Of a DNA stretch of 64,000 nt, positions 1 through 9,783 are shown in pieces (positions within the stretch are counted from its first letter, which is position 1; each line of letters begins with the position of its first letter). The stretch is taken from assembly GCA_964019055.1 (NCBI GenBank), contig OZ025216.1, forward strand, positions 5,633,840-5,697,839. Direction: 5' to 3'. The translations under genes and the position numbers were made by a program. The notes under the pieces were generated by a model, which was not told the DNA's origin, did no database searches, and was given only the letters and a program-made list of their open reading frames with translations. The stretch is from Anthopleura xanthogrammica. Taxonomy: Eukaryota; Cnidaria; Anthozoa; Actiniaria; Actiniidae.

Positions 1-1392
1 GTTATTTCCAGATGCAAAGTGGTACTGTAATTCATCCGTTTCTATGTTTCCTAGGAGGAAGCCAAAGGCAATATTAAATTTAAAAACAGTCTCTTGATCT
101 TTAAACACTTCATTTAGATGTCAAATGAGTCCATCTGGATGAAGGGATGCAAGACGGTAATTATACCAATTTAGGAGAGCTGCGAGAAAACCATGAGTGA
201 ATGTATCCCCAGTATCTGGCTTATCTGATCTGCAGGCAATCTGTTGATTATTATTTTTTTATTTATTTTTTATTTTACTGCTTAACACAGGCTAAGAACA
301 GACTCGAAGTCCAAACAAGCTCAGCCTGAGACAAGATACAAATAGTACATTTAAATTCTTATAGTACACTCGACAAAATTACTCGATTCTGATTGGTCTA
401 GAGGAGTACAATTAGAGCGTTAATTGGTACTCCGCGGGAGTACCAATTAGGTCGCTATGGAAACACGGCCAAAAGCGGCAAATTTCCCCAGTGAAATGAG
501 CGAAATTCCCAAAAAAATCAGTGTTTTATAGACTAAAATGGAAAAATTTCAGAAAACTGTTCAATACACACATAGGAAGGCCTCAAATTATGATAACTAG
601 ACAAATTCAAGACCTAATAAATCATGTTTTGTAGTAGAAAGTCGTTTTTTCTTTCTAGTTTTCGCCAAACAATTTGAGTTGGAGCTTTGAATGTTCTCGT
701 TTTATTACCTGTTGTCTTCTGTGGTTTTCTCGAAAAATAAATTCAACACCACATTTACAATTGTACAATATGTAGAAAACAGCTAACAATAGTTTTAAAG
801 CAAATTTCTTTCCGTTTAGTGAAAAAAAAAACAGCGAGTAGAGGCTCGTTTTTTGCTTTGAAAATAGTTAAGATCAAATCTTACCGGCAAACTGTCGAGT
901 AGTTGTAGAGAGACGAATTCAGCTATTTATCACAAGTTAATTGATCCTAAGTTGTCAATCCAGTCTTGAAATAATAAAATCTTCAGATAATTCACCATTC
1001 AAAGAAAATAGCAGCGAAATTCGTCAAGCTACAGGAGGGAATAATATCCAAAGCACATGGTCTGATCACTGGCGACTCGTTCACGGCAAAACTGTACTTC
1101 AAAACTTTTAACTTGAACGACATATTTGTCGCTTTTATCCCTTTTGATATTGTCCAGCTAGCTTGTTTTAAAAGAAAGTATTTTTGAAATTGTGTTTTTG
1201 CAGTTATTAGCAAATGCTAAGAGGAAAAAAACTTATTTTAGCGAACTGTAATTAAACTCTCAACTTTCGCTTAGTTTTCACACAGTACGTTTTCAAAGAA
1301 AAGTCGCTTCTTGATTTGCTGTTTAGCTGTCAGTACTGTCATTCAATAGTTGTAAACATGCATTAAAATGGCTTTTTACTTGAGACGTAAAA
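1..1392. other. Non-coding repeat-derived sequence
   Basis: I see no gene here. Bases 243-352 look like the 3' untranslated tail of a CR1/L2-type LINE on the minus strand (a CTCAGGCTGAGCTTG-type segment followed by A/T-rich tail repeats), but with no coding sequence attached this is weak. The rest is AT-rich and I cannot assign it. Confidence 0.4.
422..448. repeat. 27-bp palindrome (12-bp arms, 3-bp loop)
   Basis: The arms AATTGGTACTCC and GGAGTACCAATT are perfect reverse complements around GCG. It lies in a CTGATTGGTC-type context often seen in animal MITEs, so it may be the centre of a small decayed foldback element. No target duplication was identified. Confidence 0.6.
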
Positions 1393-1648
1393 TTATTTTC
1401 TAGTATTTTGTAGTTCATATCATACACAAAATACTAATTTAAAAAGGTTTTACAGCAACGTGAACACTTTCTATGCTGTTCTTGACTTAGCTTTCTTGGA
1501 GAAGGGTCGGTTATAGCAAATTATTTTCTAGTATTTTGTAGTTCATATCATACACAAAATACTAATTTAAAAAGGTTTTACAGCAACGTTAACACTTTCT
1601 ATGCTGTTCTTGACTTAGCTTTCTTGGAGAAGGGTCGGTTATAGCAAA
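1393..1648. repeat. Tandem duplication, 2 x 128 bp
   Basis: Bases 1393-1520 and 1521-1648 are adjacent direct copies that differ, as far as I can see, at one base (AACGTGAAC versus AACGTTAAC). Near-identity indicates a recent local duplication or an assembly duplication. No coding sequence is involved. Confidence 0.9.
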
Positions 1649-1720
1649 GGCAATGAAGAAGGATGAATGCCTTCGCTTCGCATTTTTTATAAAATTTTGT
1701 TGAGTGAACTATAAGTAAAA

Positions 1721-1879
1721 AATCGCACGACCTTCTCGTACAATTTGGAATTAATAGGCACTCGTAATGTTTTGAAAGTTCTTTAATTGCACTCGCCTAA
1801 AGGCTCGTGCAATTACAAGAACTTTCAAAACATTACTCGTACCTATTAATTTTCAAATTGTACTCGAGGTCGTGCGATT
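1721..1879. repeat. Foldback MITE-like hairpin (159 bp)
   Basis: The left arm begins AATCGCACGACC and the right arm ends GGTCGTGCGATT. The arms stay complementary with small mismatches almost to the centre near 1798, including AATTAATAGG/CCTATTAATT and TGTTTTGAAAGTTCTT/AAGAACTTTCAAAACA. It sits just beyond the 3' side of the LINE remnant at 2065. It resembles the hairpin at 4076-4185 in design. Confidence 0.75.
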
Positions 1880-2064
1880 TCCTATACAAACTATAAAGAA
1901 AAGATAATAATACTATAACTAGGGACAAATAAAAATTAAGAGCTAATACTAGTAGTAAATACATATGCCATAAATATAATATGATAATATAAACATGTAA
2001 ATAATGTAAATACCGCATTTGGTCGATCGGCTGAGCTAAACACTAATATAGGCGCAGAGAAAAG

Positions 2065-2490
2065 TTAGCGGCAGCAGACAGTGGTTATAGTGGCAGATTG
2101 ACATTTGGAACAGATAGTCTTATAAGTTCTGATGCACTCAGGGTCAAAAGTAGAAAGCAAAAGAGCAAAATAATGAGATCGTAGCAATGTTCTGAAGGAC
2201 GAAACTGAAGTGGAAGACTTAATCTTTGGAGGTAGTGAGTTCCATAGAATAACTGTACAGTTAAAAAAAGAATCTCTAAAAGTAGATGTTTTGCACAAGT
2301 TGACTCTAAAGTCTGCACTACTAGTGCTTCTTGTAGATCTGGATGAGAGCGAGCATGGGGTTACATAAGTATATAGATCAATATTGTTAAGCTTAAGGCG
2401 ACATTTGAAGAAATATACAAGGTCTAAATATTCAAGCCAGTAAGATAGCGGAAGTAGATTTAGTTTAAGAAGGCGGTCTTTGTAAGTTAA
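2065..2490 (-). pseudogene. CR1/L2-type LINE reverse transcriptase C-terminus (3' part)
   Basis: The minus strand is open from 2490 to the stop at 2065. It reads TYKDRLLKLNLLPLSYWLEY, then CKTSTFRDSFF and VILWNSLPPKIKSSTSVSSF, which is the conserved end of CR1/L2/Jockey-type LINE ORF2 proteins. Upstream it is cut by the Kolobok-like element 2491-8325. Its continuation is at 8330-8450, and the two halves are in frame if a single TTAA is kept. The sequence between the stop and the hairpin at 1879 is probably LINE 3' UTR. The copy is 5'-truncated and dead. Confidence 0.8.
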
Positions 2491-3221
2491 GGTTACTGTA
2501 AACCTTCAGGGGTATGTTTCGTTTAAAACTATCTCTCCGCAACATATTAAACAAAACCATTTAAAACTATATACCGTTTTAAAGGTTATATGATAAAGAT
2601 TTCAAATATAATACTTCCAAAAAGCAATTTTATAATCTGAAACAATACCGGTGCCGTAAAGACAAATCGGGTGGGTTTCGTAGACATGAATTAATGGACA
2701 TCGGGTTAACGAGGAATTCCAAATGAACTGCACTACCTTAATAGGGTAATGTTAAACTAAAAAAGGGTGTGAGCGATTTTTGTTTTTTTGCTTTATTAAA
2801 AAGTTATGAGAGTTTAAAGTTGGACGGTGGAAAAAATTCTCTATCGATTGACGTTTGATCGCATTTCAGGCGAAATAATCAAAATATCAAAAAACGCTCA
2901 CACCCTTTTGTTTATTAATATCTATACATGCTCTCTGCCAAATTTCTTCGAAATTAAACAAAACCTCATACCCTATTAATTCATTTAAAGAGAGGGAATT
3001 GTCGAAAAATTGATCATAGAGATTTTAAGCTTTAAAGATTTTGGATGCGTTCACACCTCGTTAAGACGACTGTCAACAGTCAGAGACCGACAACCAAACA
3101 GAGATGGAGTCAAACGGAGTATTGACAAGCTTTTGAAATTCGCGGGAAATCATACAGTTTTATTTGAATGACATTGTTTTGCTACTGCCTTCTTGTCACT
3201 GGACGTCGCGAAGAGATCAAG

Positions 3222-4584
3222 ATGCCGAAGCGTAGCAAAAGAGTTGCGTCTAATTCCAGCAAATCACAAAAGAAACCGAGAACTACCAGATCGCAATCTA
3301 AAAATACAACATCAAAAACGAGTAAGGTTGTTAAAGTGCCTAAGTCAAGAAAGAAACCGACTACAAAATCTTCGAAGAAAACAGTCAAGAAACCCACTGT
3401 GAGCAGTACGACGACTGCGAGCACACGCGAATCAATGCTTGACGAAATGCGCTCATTAGGGTAGGTAAACTTCTTATGATTTTAAGGCGCTTTTTCAATG
3501 TCTTTATACTTTTCTTTTTCTGGTTTATAATAAGGTACGATGGACAGTATTTCGCTGAAGATTTAGCGAACGCGTGCGAGTCAAGCGGGGAAAACCAGCG
3601 CGTGCCATTAGATATCTCCATTACTGTATTTGGGCACATGCTTTAGTGGTAAGTTATAAATGGAGAGAAAAATGATCATAATAAGGATCAGATTGACCCC
3701 AATCTGAACAATTTACTTTATATTTTAGCGTAAGGAGATTGGACCAGCCGACGCTGAATACGCATTCCCAGAATGTGTATTAACATATATCAGACACGTC
3801 ATTCCTGGAAACGTCAAAGGCGAAATAAGAGAGGTATGTTCTCTTGGAATATTTTGGAAACTTTGTGGAGGCGGACGGACACTACAGATTTCTATAGAAT
3901 ATTATAAAATAAGTAAGATATAACCCGCGCACTGATTGGAAAATAGAACGGAGGAATTCATGTCAGCAACCAGAGCGCGCTCTGTTTAGTTGATGTTTTG
4001 AAAAAAATGCCAATTCTTATTGCTCCTTTTAAGTTATATCTCAGTTATTTTACAAAAAATAAAAAATAAAAACTCGCTATGTCGACTTATATAAGCACGC
4101 TGGAAATAATTACGCGAGTCCTCTCCTAGCATTTATCTCGGGCTCACGTAATTATTTCCCGCGTGCTTATATAAGTCGACATAGCATACGCGCTCATTTC
4201 ACGAAAGAAAATGTAAATGCTCGCAAAAAACCTAGCTGTATATTTCTCTGTTCAACATTGGAAATTTTCCAGGAATAAAAATCACATACATGAATATGGA
4301 GTAACCAACATTGGAATATTTATAAAAATAACGCATATCACACACATATACATCAAAATACAATATACATTTTGGTAGAATAACCACAAAATTTCGGTAT
4401 TTATTCTTTACGTGGTGGTAATGGTGAAGGGCTTTCACTTAACTTTCTTACCAAAGCAGACGTAGCCTAGTGCAATTTTTTTTAAACACATGATTTTTTT
4501 TATGTCCACAGGATGCCTATTCCAGTTTCACTACAAGAATTTTGTGCAGCAATGGACATTCCACAAGCACAGTCTAGTGCATAA
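3222..4584 (+). pseudogene. Small basic accessory protein gene of the Kolobok-like element (broken or mis-spliced)
   Basis: Exon 1 (3222-3460) starts MPKRSKRVASNSSK and is very rich in Lys, Ser and Thr, like a nuclear DNA-binding tail. It ends at a good donor (GG|gtaggt). Exon 2 (3535-3648) follows an AAG acceptor and gives YDGQYFAEDLANACESSG, but the frame then reaches TAG at about 3643. Exon 3 (about 3729-3834) is open as RKEIGPADAEYAFPECVLTY, and a last exon starts at about 4512 after CCACAG and runs to TAG or TAA near 4575-4584. A 2-nt change in a CACA run of exon 2 would join the frames. It runs opposite to the transposase. Function is unknown; I do not recognise the family. Confidence 0.5.
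4076..4185. repeat. Hairpin inside the Kolobok-like element (110 bp)
   Basis: Arms GCTATGTCGACTTATATAAG and CTTATATAAGTCGACATAGC are perfect. The complementarity continues through AGCACGC/GCGTGCT and AAATAATTACG/CGTAATTATTT. It may be a MITE inserted in the element's intron, or a structural part of the element. Confidence 0.75.
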
Positions 4585-5401
4585 CGTTTTCATTTCATCT
4601 TGGCATACAGAACTTTATGACTGTATCATTGTAATATAGAGATGTAATTTTTTTATAAATAGATATGTGTAAGGCTTTATGCAAATACAATGTGAAAATG
4701 ATTCTCATTGCTTCTCTTTCTCCTTACCAAAAATGGAAAATAATTTTATTTACAGAATGTTGTTTTTGTTTGTGAATAAAAAAATTCAATTGCTTGTGCA
4801 CAATTGTTTTTCATTGTCATCAAAATTATCAAAACTAATAACTTAGTACTTTTAAATATTTTCAATTTATGACAGTAGGGGGAAATAATTCGAATGGACA
4901 ATTGCTCAGAATATTGAGGATTACAGCAAGAAACCTAGTTCAGATGTTTCATATATAATCCCCTTTTCTTATAGTTTCCTTCATTCCTCCTCTGTCAATT
5001 AGTATAATGCACTAGTCAGTGGAGCCCCCTGCCCCTAACTATTGGGGAATACAGGGCATTAGCCAGGATATAGCAGGGTATTACAAGGATATTAGATCAC
5101 TTACTGGGCCAAATATAAGAGAGTTAGACTGGCAGAAATGCTGCCATGGGCAGAGAATGGCCAGGCATTACTACGACATTAGACATATTCTCAAAATAAT
5201 CCCTCACTATTCCCCGGGTAGTTAGGTGCAGTTATTGTACTGACTTGTGCATAAAATCTATGAATAAAACAAACTAGATGAAACAACCAACATACCAGCT
5301 AAAGACAAAATAGAAAATCAAAATGACTGTGACTTGTACATAACACCTTCTTGGTGTTTAAAGGCATCATCCTTCTTGTTTTTATTCTTTCTTCTTCTTT
5401 T

Positions 5402-7998
5402 TCACCTTTTCTTCACAGGAGAGGATGCTTTATAGTCACTTGTTGCAATACGGTGACCATCTATCTCCTCCCATGTGGAAACCATTTCAGGTTTTACATC
5501 AAGGGTAAGCCTTGCCATTAGTTTTTCCATGGTTGATTTAATTCCATTATTGAAGATCATGACTCCAAGAGCAACAGCCAGCTTCGCTTCATGTTGGGAA
5601 GTATACTGTTGTTTTGGAGACATTCCCCAAATCACATGGTGCAAGCTTTCATTAGTATTCTGTGTTAGGCACTTCTCGCTGCCAACCAAAAAAGCCTTAT
5701 TCCCAAGTCTGTCAAATACTGGCTGGATTACTTTGACAACAGCCGGGGGGAGTGGATCCTTGATGGGCACATGGGTAGATTCCTTTAACGCCTTATCTCT
5801 ATTGTAGCTGCACCACGAGTCGGAGCCTTGTGGACAGTCTTCATGCTTTGGATTCTTTGCTGTACTTGAGTAGTGCTTTAAAATTGCATGGGTGGCTTTT
5901 GACATTGCAGCTGCATCACCTTTATTGTCCCTGATGACTTTACCGTAAAAATTTTGGAGAGTGTCAATTCTTACTTTGGTGAGCCTTCCTTGACCACCAA
6001 TACCTTTTCCATCATCTAGCTTTTTTCCTAAAGAAAAACAAATAATTTTTAATGTCTGAAGGTGCAATAACACAATATTATCAATTTCCAAACAAATTAT
6101 ATTTGAGAAGATACTAGTGTGTATTTGCATTTTGTGTTTGAATAATAACTCATTACTCATGTTATAATACATTGCAGTCCCAACTAGATGTGAATTGAGT
6201 CTGTCGTCAAGTTTTCTTATATGCTATGCTGATGTGAGAAGGGGGCCAGGCTAAATGGCATTTTTACACTGTAGGTTTACTCAGTGGTTTCTTCCCCCTG
6301 TAAAAATCCAACATGTAAGTTGTATGTTGTTAATGTTACATACCTTTGTATGTAGTAACAAGTCTCCTTAGTGCTGTTCCCATTCTCTTTGTTACATGGG
6401 CGATGCAGTCCTCCTTTGGTATATAAACTGAGGGCCCATATGGCTGCATAGCTGTCACTTCTGCATAGCTCTTGCTATCGCCATCACCAACATAAGGAAT
6501 ATAGCGAACCTTGTGCTTCTGTAACGAAAGGCCATATATTCGACAAGCCCCTTCTGCTTCCATTGCCTGCAAAAATTATAAAAAAATTGAATGACTCTCT
6601 TTCATAAATATTGATTGGTCCCTAATCAAAAGAAACCCACAAGGAATGTTGTAGTCTTTTCCTTCTAAAAATGCCTAAACCAGTAAACTGTTGCATTCAA
6701 GGATACTTCTTCAACAGTACTGGACTGCAGTTTTATTGCATTCCTAAAAGCATTGTCTCATGTAGATGTTGCAAAAAAAATTTCATGCCATCTAAAGCTG
6801 CATTCACATTATCCCCCTGCATTATCCTTGTCAGTTATGAGGGCTTATTTTTATGAAATTGATAAATAAGGTGATGTACGTTTTTTGAGCAAAAAAATTA
6901 CTTGAGGGGGCATGTGATTTTTGAAATTAAGGTATTATAAGGAAAACAGTAGAATAATCATCTTACCGGAGCACTTCCATCGTGATTGAAGTGACATTTC
7001 GGTTCATGGTCGATATACCACTTGAGGTAATCTATCTTCGCCATCTTGCCATCCTTTCTCCTCTCTTCAGCTTTTACACATTCGGAGCAACCATTGCTTA
7101 AGTACTCCACATCAAGCACTTTCCCTGTATCGATGGACAAAACAGCTACAACACCATCTCTAGCAGACCATCCCCTGCTATTCCACGAACCGTCAACAGA
7201 CACACCGGCGTCCACAACAGTCTCTTTGGCGAGTCTGTCTGTAATAGCTTCCTTGTCATCTTTTGCTAGCTTGTATTTCTTCAATTCCAAAGCGGCATTC
7301 TTCAATTCTTCTTGGAGCAGTTCCATAGCTACTTCGCTGATGGCTTTAGTATGTTCAGACCATGGACCTCTCTTTACAGGATTGGGAAGATTCAAAATAC
7401 TAGTAAACTTTACAGCCGCCGAATATCCACGGCCTATCAATCTGAATGCTAGCACCATAGTTCTGTTTATATCGAAATACCTGTTGTTCTTGGGGGTGGA
7501 ATAAAAGTTAGAATAGCTGGAATGTTCGTATGAAGAACACTTGGGATCTTTACATCTTAATGCCCACTCCGAAGCACACCCTGTTCGTGATACTTGAACC
7601 ATTTGAACTCCCTCCTTTTGACAAAAACGACAAACTACGACTTCTTGTAGTTTGCTGTTGAGTTCGATGGTATTCAAGATGGCGAAGTTTTCTTCTGGTA
7701 CCTCACTCTCTTCACTCTCTTCCTCTGATGAATCATTACTTTCGCTAATTTCGATGAAGCTATCGGTTGGCTCAACATCTTGGCTTTTTTCGGCCGATTG
7801 GGCTTTTAGCTTCAAAGAGCTAGCACTAACTTTCTTTGGTTTTGGCTCGTCCTCTTCGTACTCTTGCTTGAACCAAGAGCCTTTATCACTCTCCGCTAGT
7901 GACGCTTTACGCTCCTCTTTAAATTCAAATTTAATTCTTTTTGGTCCAGGTTTCTTCTTTATATCACTCCATGGATTTCCCTTTTTTCGTTTTGACAT
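5402..7998 (-). CDS. Mutator-like/Kolobok-type transposase, 3 exons, 626 aa
   Basis: Catalyses DNA cut-and-paste of the element. Exons on the minus strand are 7998-6967, 6566-6344 and 6027-5402. All junctions are GT-AG (CCG|gtaaga, gcag|GCA, AAAG|gtatgt, ttag|GAA), and the joined length of 1,881 nt gives 626 residues with no stop. The N-terminus is basic (MSKRKKGNPW) and acidic/Ser-rich, followed by a zinc-binding stretch (CRFCQKEG...CKDPKC). Candidate acidic catalytic residues are Asp in GVSVDGSW (exon 1), Asp in VGDGDSKSY (exon 2) and Glu in NTNESLHHVIWG (exon 3). These match the conserved blocks of the Mutator-like transposase domain common in cnidarian genomes. The start is the first Met of the open frame. 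The gene lies centrally between the TIRs. It is the best candidate for a functional gene in the window. Confidence 0.85.
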
Positions 7999-8325
7999 AA
8001 CTTATACGAACATACAAGCATATAAAAGCGCAGTCGAAGGTCCAAAGGTATAGTTCATCGGTCAAGATGTAAACAAACTTATTCAAAGACCCGGATGTCC
8101 TTTTTCGCGGGAAATATCCACAGGACTCCATGATATTATAATAGGATTAGTACACCTTCGATCTTTATTTACTTTTCCTTCAAATTATATTTTGCTAAAT
8201 AACTCGCAAAATATTTAACAATTTGAAAATTTCTTTTTTGTAAAAGAATTTTCATTATATAAGCTTTTACATTATGTAAAAAAAATTTTTTTTAAACAAA
8301 TGGCCTCTGAAGGTTTACAGGAACC

Positions 8326-8450
8326 TTAAGTTAGCCTGGTTACTGGGAATAAATTAAGTGGCACGTCGCTGTGTGCGTTCCAAAAGTAAAATATCCCGCA
8401 ATGGATCTAGGATCTTCTGACCAAGTGACGTTGCCATCCTTTGCTTCCTT
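8326..8450 (-). pseudogene. CR1/L2-type LINE fragment, 5' part of the copy at 2065-2490
   Basis: The minus strand gives ILDPLRDILLLERTQRRAT, then a TAA where the family normally has Lys, then FIPSNQANL, which runs into TYKDRLLK on the far side of the Kolobok-like element when one TTAA is retained. The block ERTQRRATKF is typical of CR1-type LINEs just after the reverse transcriptase core. The LINE appears to start abruptly near 8450 inside another gene (exon near 8420-8505). Confidence 0.7.
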
Positions 8451-8905
8451 CTCATTTTGACCACGGCTGTCTAGCTTCCTTTTCTTGCTGTTCAGTTCTG
8501 AAAATGAAGAAATTAGTCTTGATTATTCAGCGTTAGTAACTGTGTAAACAATAAGACAGTTCTTTTGTATATTTTTGTACATCTTTTTAGTTATTCTTCT
8601 TATTTTTCACATGTGTTCAAATTTTTTGCTTTAGATAAAACCTACCTGATATATTAGCTGCTGGTCTCTTGGCAGGCTTCCTTTTTAGGTGGGCTGCTTC
8701 TTGATGCACTAGGAACGGTGCCAAGTAAGCAAACTCTTCTCCACAGTCATTACACTAATGTCATTCAATAGCCTGGCATTCATGAACGTTCACTGCATGT
8801 CATTAGGCATTGAATTTTGCTTAAACGTTTTTTCACTGTCAAGACAGGGATGTCTTTTCTCGTCATGAATTTCTCTTTCATGCATTCTCGCACGTACTGC
8901 ATTTT
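8420..8905 (-). CDS. Two exons of a C2H2 zinc-finger-like gene (partial)
   Basis: The exon ending at 8646 (donor CAG|gtaggt) encodes CNDCGEEFAYLAPFLVHQEA, a C-x2-C-x12-H-x4-H finger ending in AAH, preceded by HEREIHDEKRHPCLDSEKTF, which looks like a finger-linker-finger stretch. The frame before the finger contains a stop, so the upstream finger is damaged or in another exon. The next exon, after a TTCAG acceptor near 8505, reads LNSKKRKLDSRGQNEKEAKD and then runs into the LINE fragment. The gene therefore seems disrupted by the LINE. Boundaries are approximate. Confidence 0.4.
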
Positions 8906-9171
8906 AGCAGAGTATTAGAAGGATCCTTACACAAACAAAAGATAACAATCGAACAGATTAGTTTTGTAGAACGCCATTCATATAAAATCTATCATAAAAA
9001 TGTTCATGAAAACATGACATGACATCCAAAAATTAAACTGAATTTACCTCTTTTACTCCGCCAGCTATGGTCTGAACTTCACTTCTTTCACAAGCTTCAT
9101 CCTTTTGGAGAAAATAAAAATATATAAGGGCTAAAGAAAAACATCAGTCCTAAGACTACCCTTGCAAGAAA

Positions 9172-9495
9172 AGTTGGAAATTTCCTAGGAATTCCTAGAA
9201 ATTTCTTAAGAATTCCTAAGAATTTGTTCTTAGGAATTCTTAAGAATTCCTAGGAATTCTTAGGATTCAAGGTGTGAAATTTCACAGTAAATTGGGACCA
9301 GGATTCCTAGGAATTCCTTAGAATTCTTAGGAATCTGAATAGCTGAATTTACCAGAAAACATTCTCAAGAATTCCTAAGAATTTCTAGGAATTATTGAGA
9401 AATTCATGCATTCCTGCAAAAGATGAAGATTCCCAGGAATTCTTTGAAATTCCTAGGAATTCCAAAGAATTTTAAAGAATTCTTAGGAATTAAGG
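9172..9495. repeat. Dense array of AGGAATTCCT-type palindromes
   Basis: About 320 bp made mostly of variants of CTAGGAATTCCTAG, TTAGGAATTCTTAAG and GAATTCCTAAGAATT, with many copies of GAATTC and GAATTT. There is no strict period. Because each unit is itself palindromic the whole block can pair with itself in many registers. No gene is present. Confidence 0.85.
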
Positions 9496-9783
9496 AATAA
9501 AAGATGTAGTCTGTTATTTAGGAAATGGATACTACATTAATTAAAGTGATTTAATAATTGCTTTAATATATTGATAAATTTTATGTATAAATTTGCTCTT
9601 CTTTGATTGAAGTGTTATTACATTTTCTAGCCATGAATCCTTTTTGAAATGTTAAAACTGAACCTATGAACATGATCCTAGTATTCACACTTACTTAAAT
9701 GTTTAAGGAATCATATGACTATAACATTACTAAAATTGAGATTTGCCACAATTATTTTTTTAACATTATTGGACTTATTTAAA
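9496..9783. other. AT-rich spacer, nothing recognised
   Basis: No open frame, repeat or motif that I can support lies between the GAATTC-rich block and the stop codon of the BEN-like gene. Confidence 0.5.

Larger units (their letters stand above)
2491..8325. mobile_element. Kolobok-like DNA transposon, complete, TTAA target
   Basis: The ends are inverted repeats: left GGTTACTGTAAACCTTCAG, right (reverse complement) GGTTCCTGTAAACCTTCAG, one mismatch in 19. TTAA flanks both sides (2487-2490 and 8326-8329). Deleting the element and one TTAA restores the reading frame of the interrupted LINE, which fixes the borders independently. TTAA duplication is the known signature of the Kolobok and piggyBac superfamilies, and the encoded transposase is of the Mutator-like/Kolobok type, not piggyBac. 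It contains a three-exon transposase gene on the minus strand, a small basic-protein gene on the plus strand and an internal hairpin (4076-4185). Between genes it is AT-rich without other recognisable content. Confidence 0.85.

Noticed and set aside
2483..8333. 7-bp target duplication TAAGTTA for the transposon 2491-8325 (would suggest a Mutator-type target)
   Set aside because: TAAGTTA does flank the element, but the interrupted LINE frame is restored only with the TTAA reading; the 7-bp reading shifts it.
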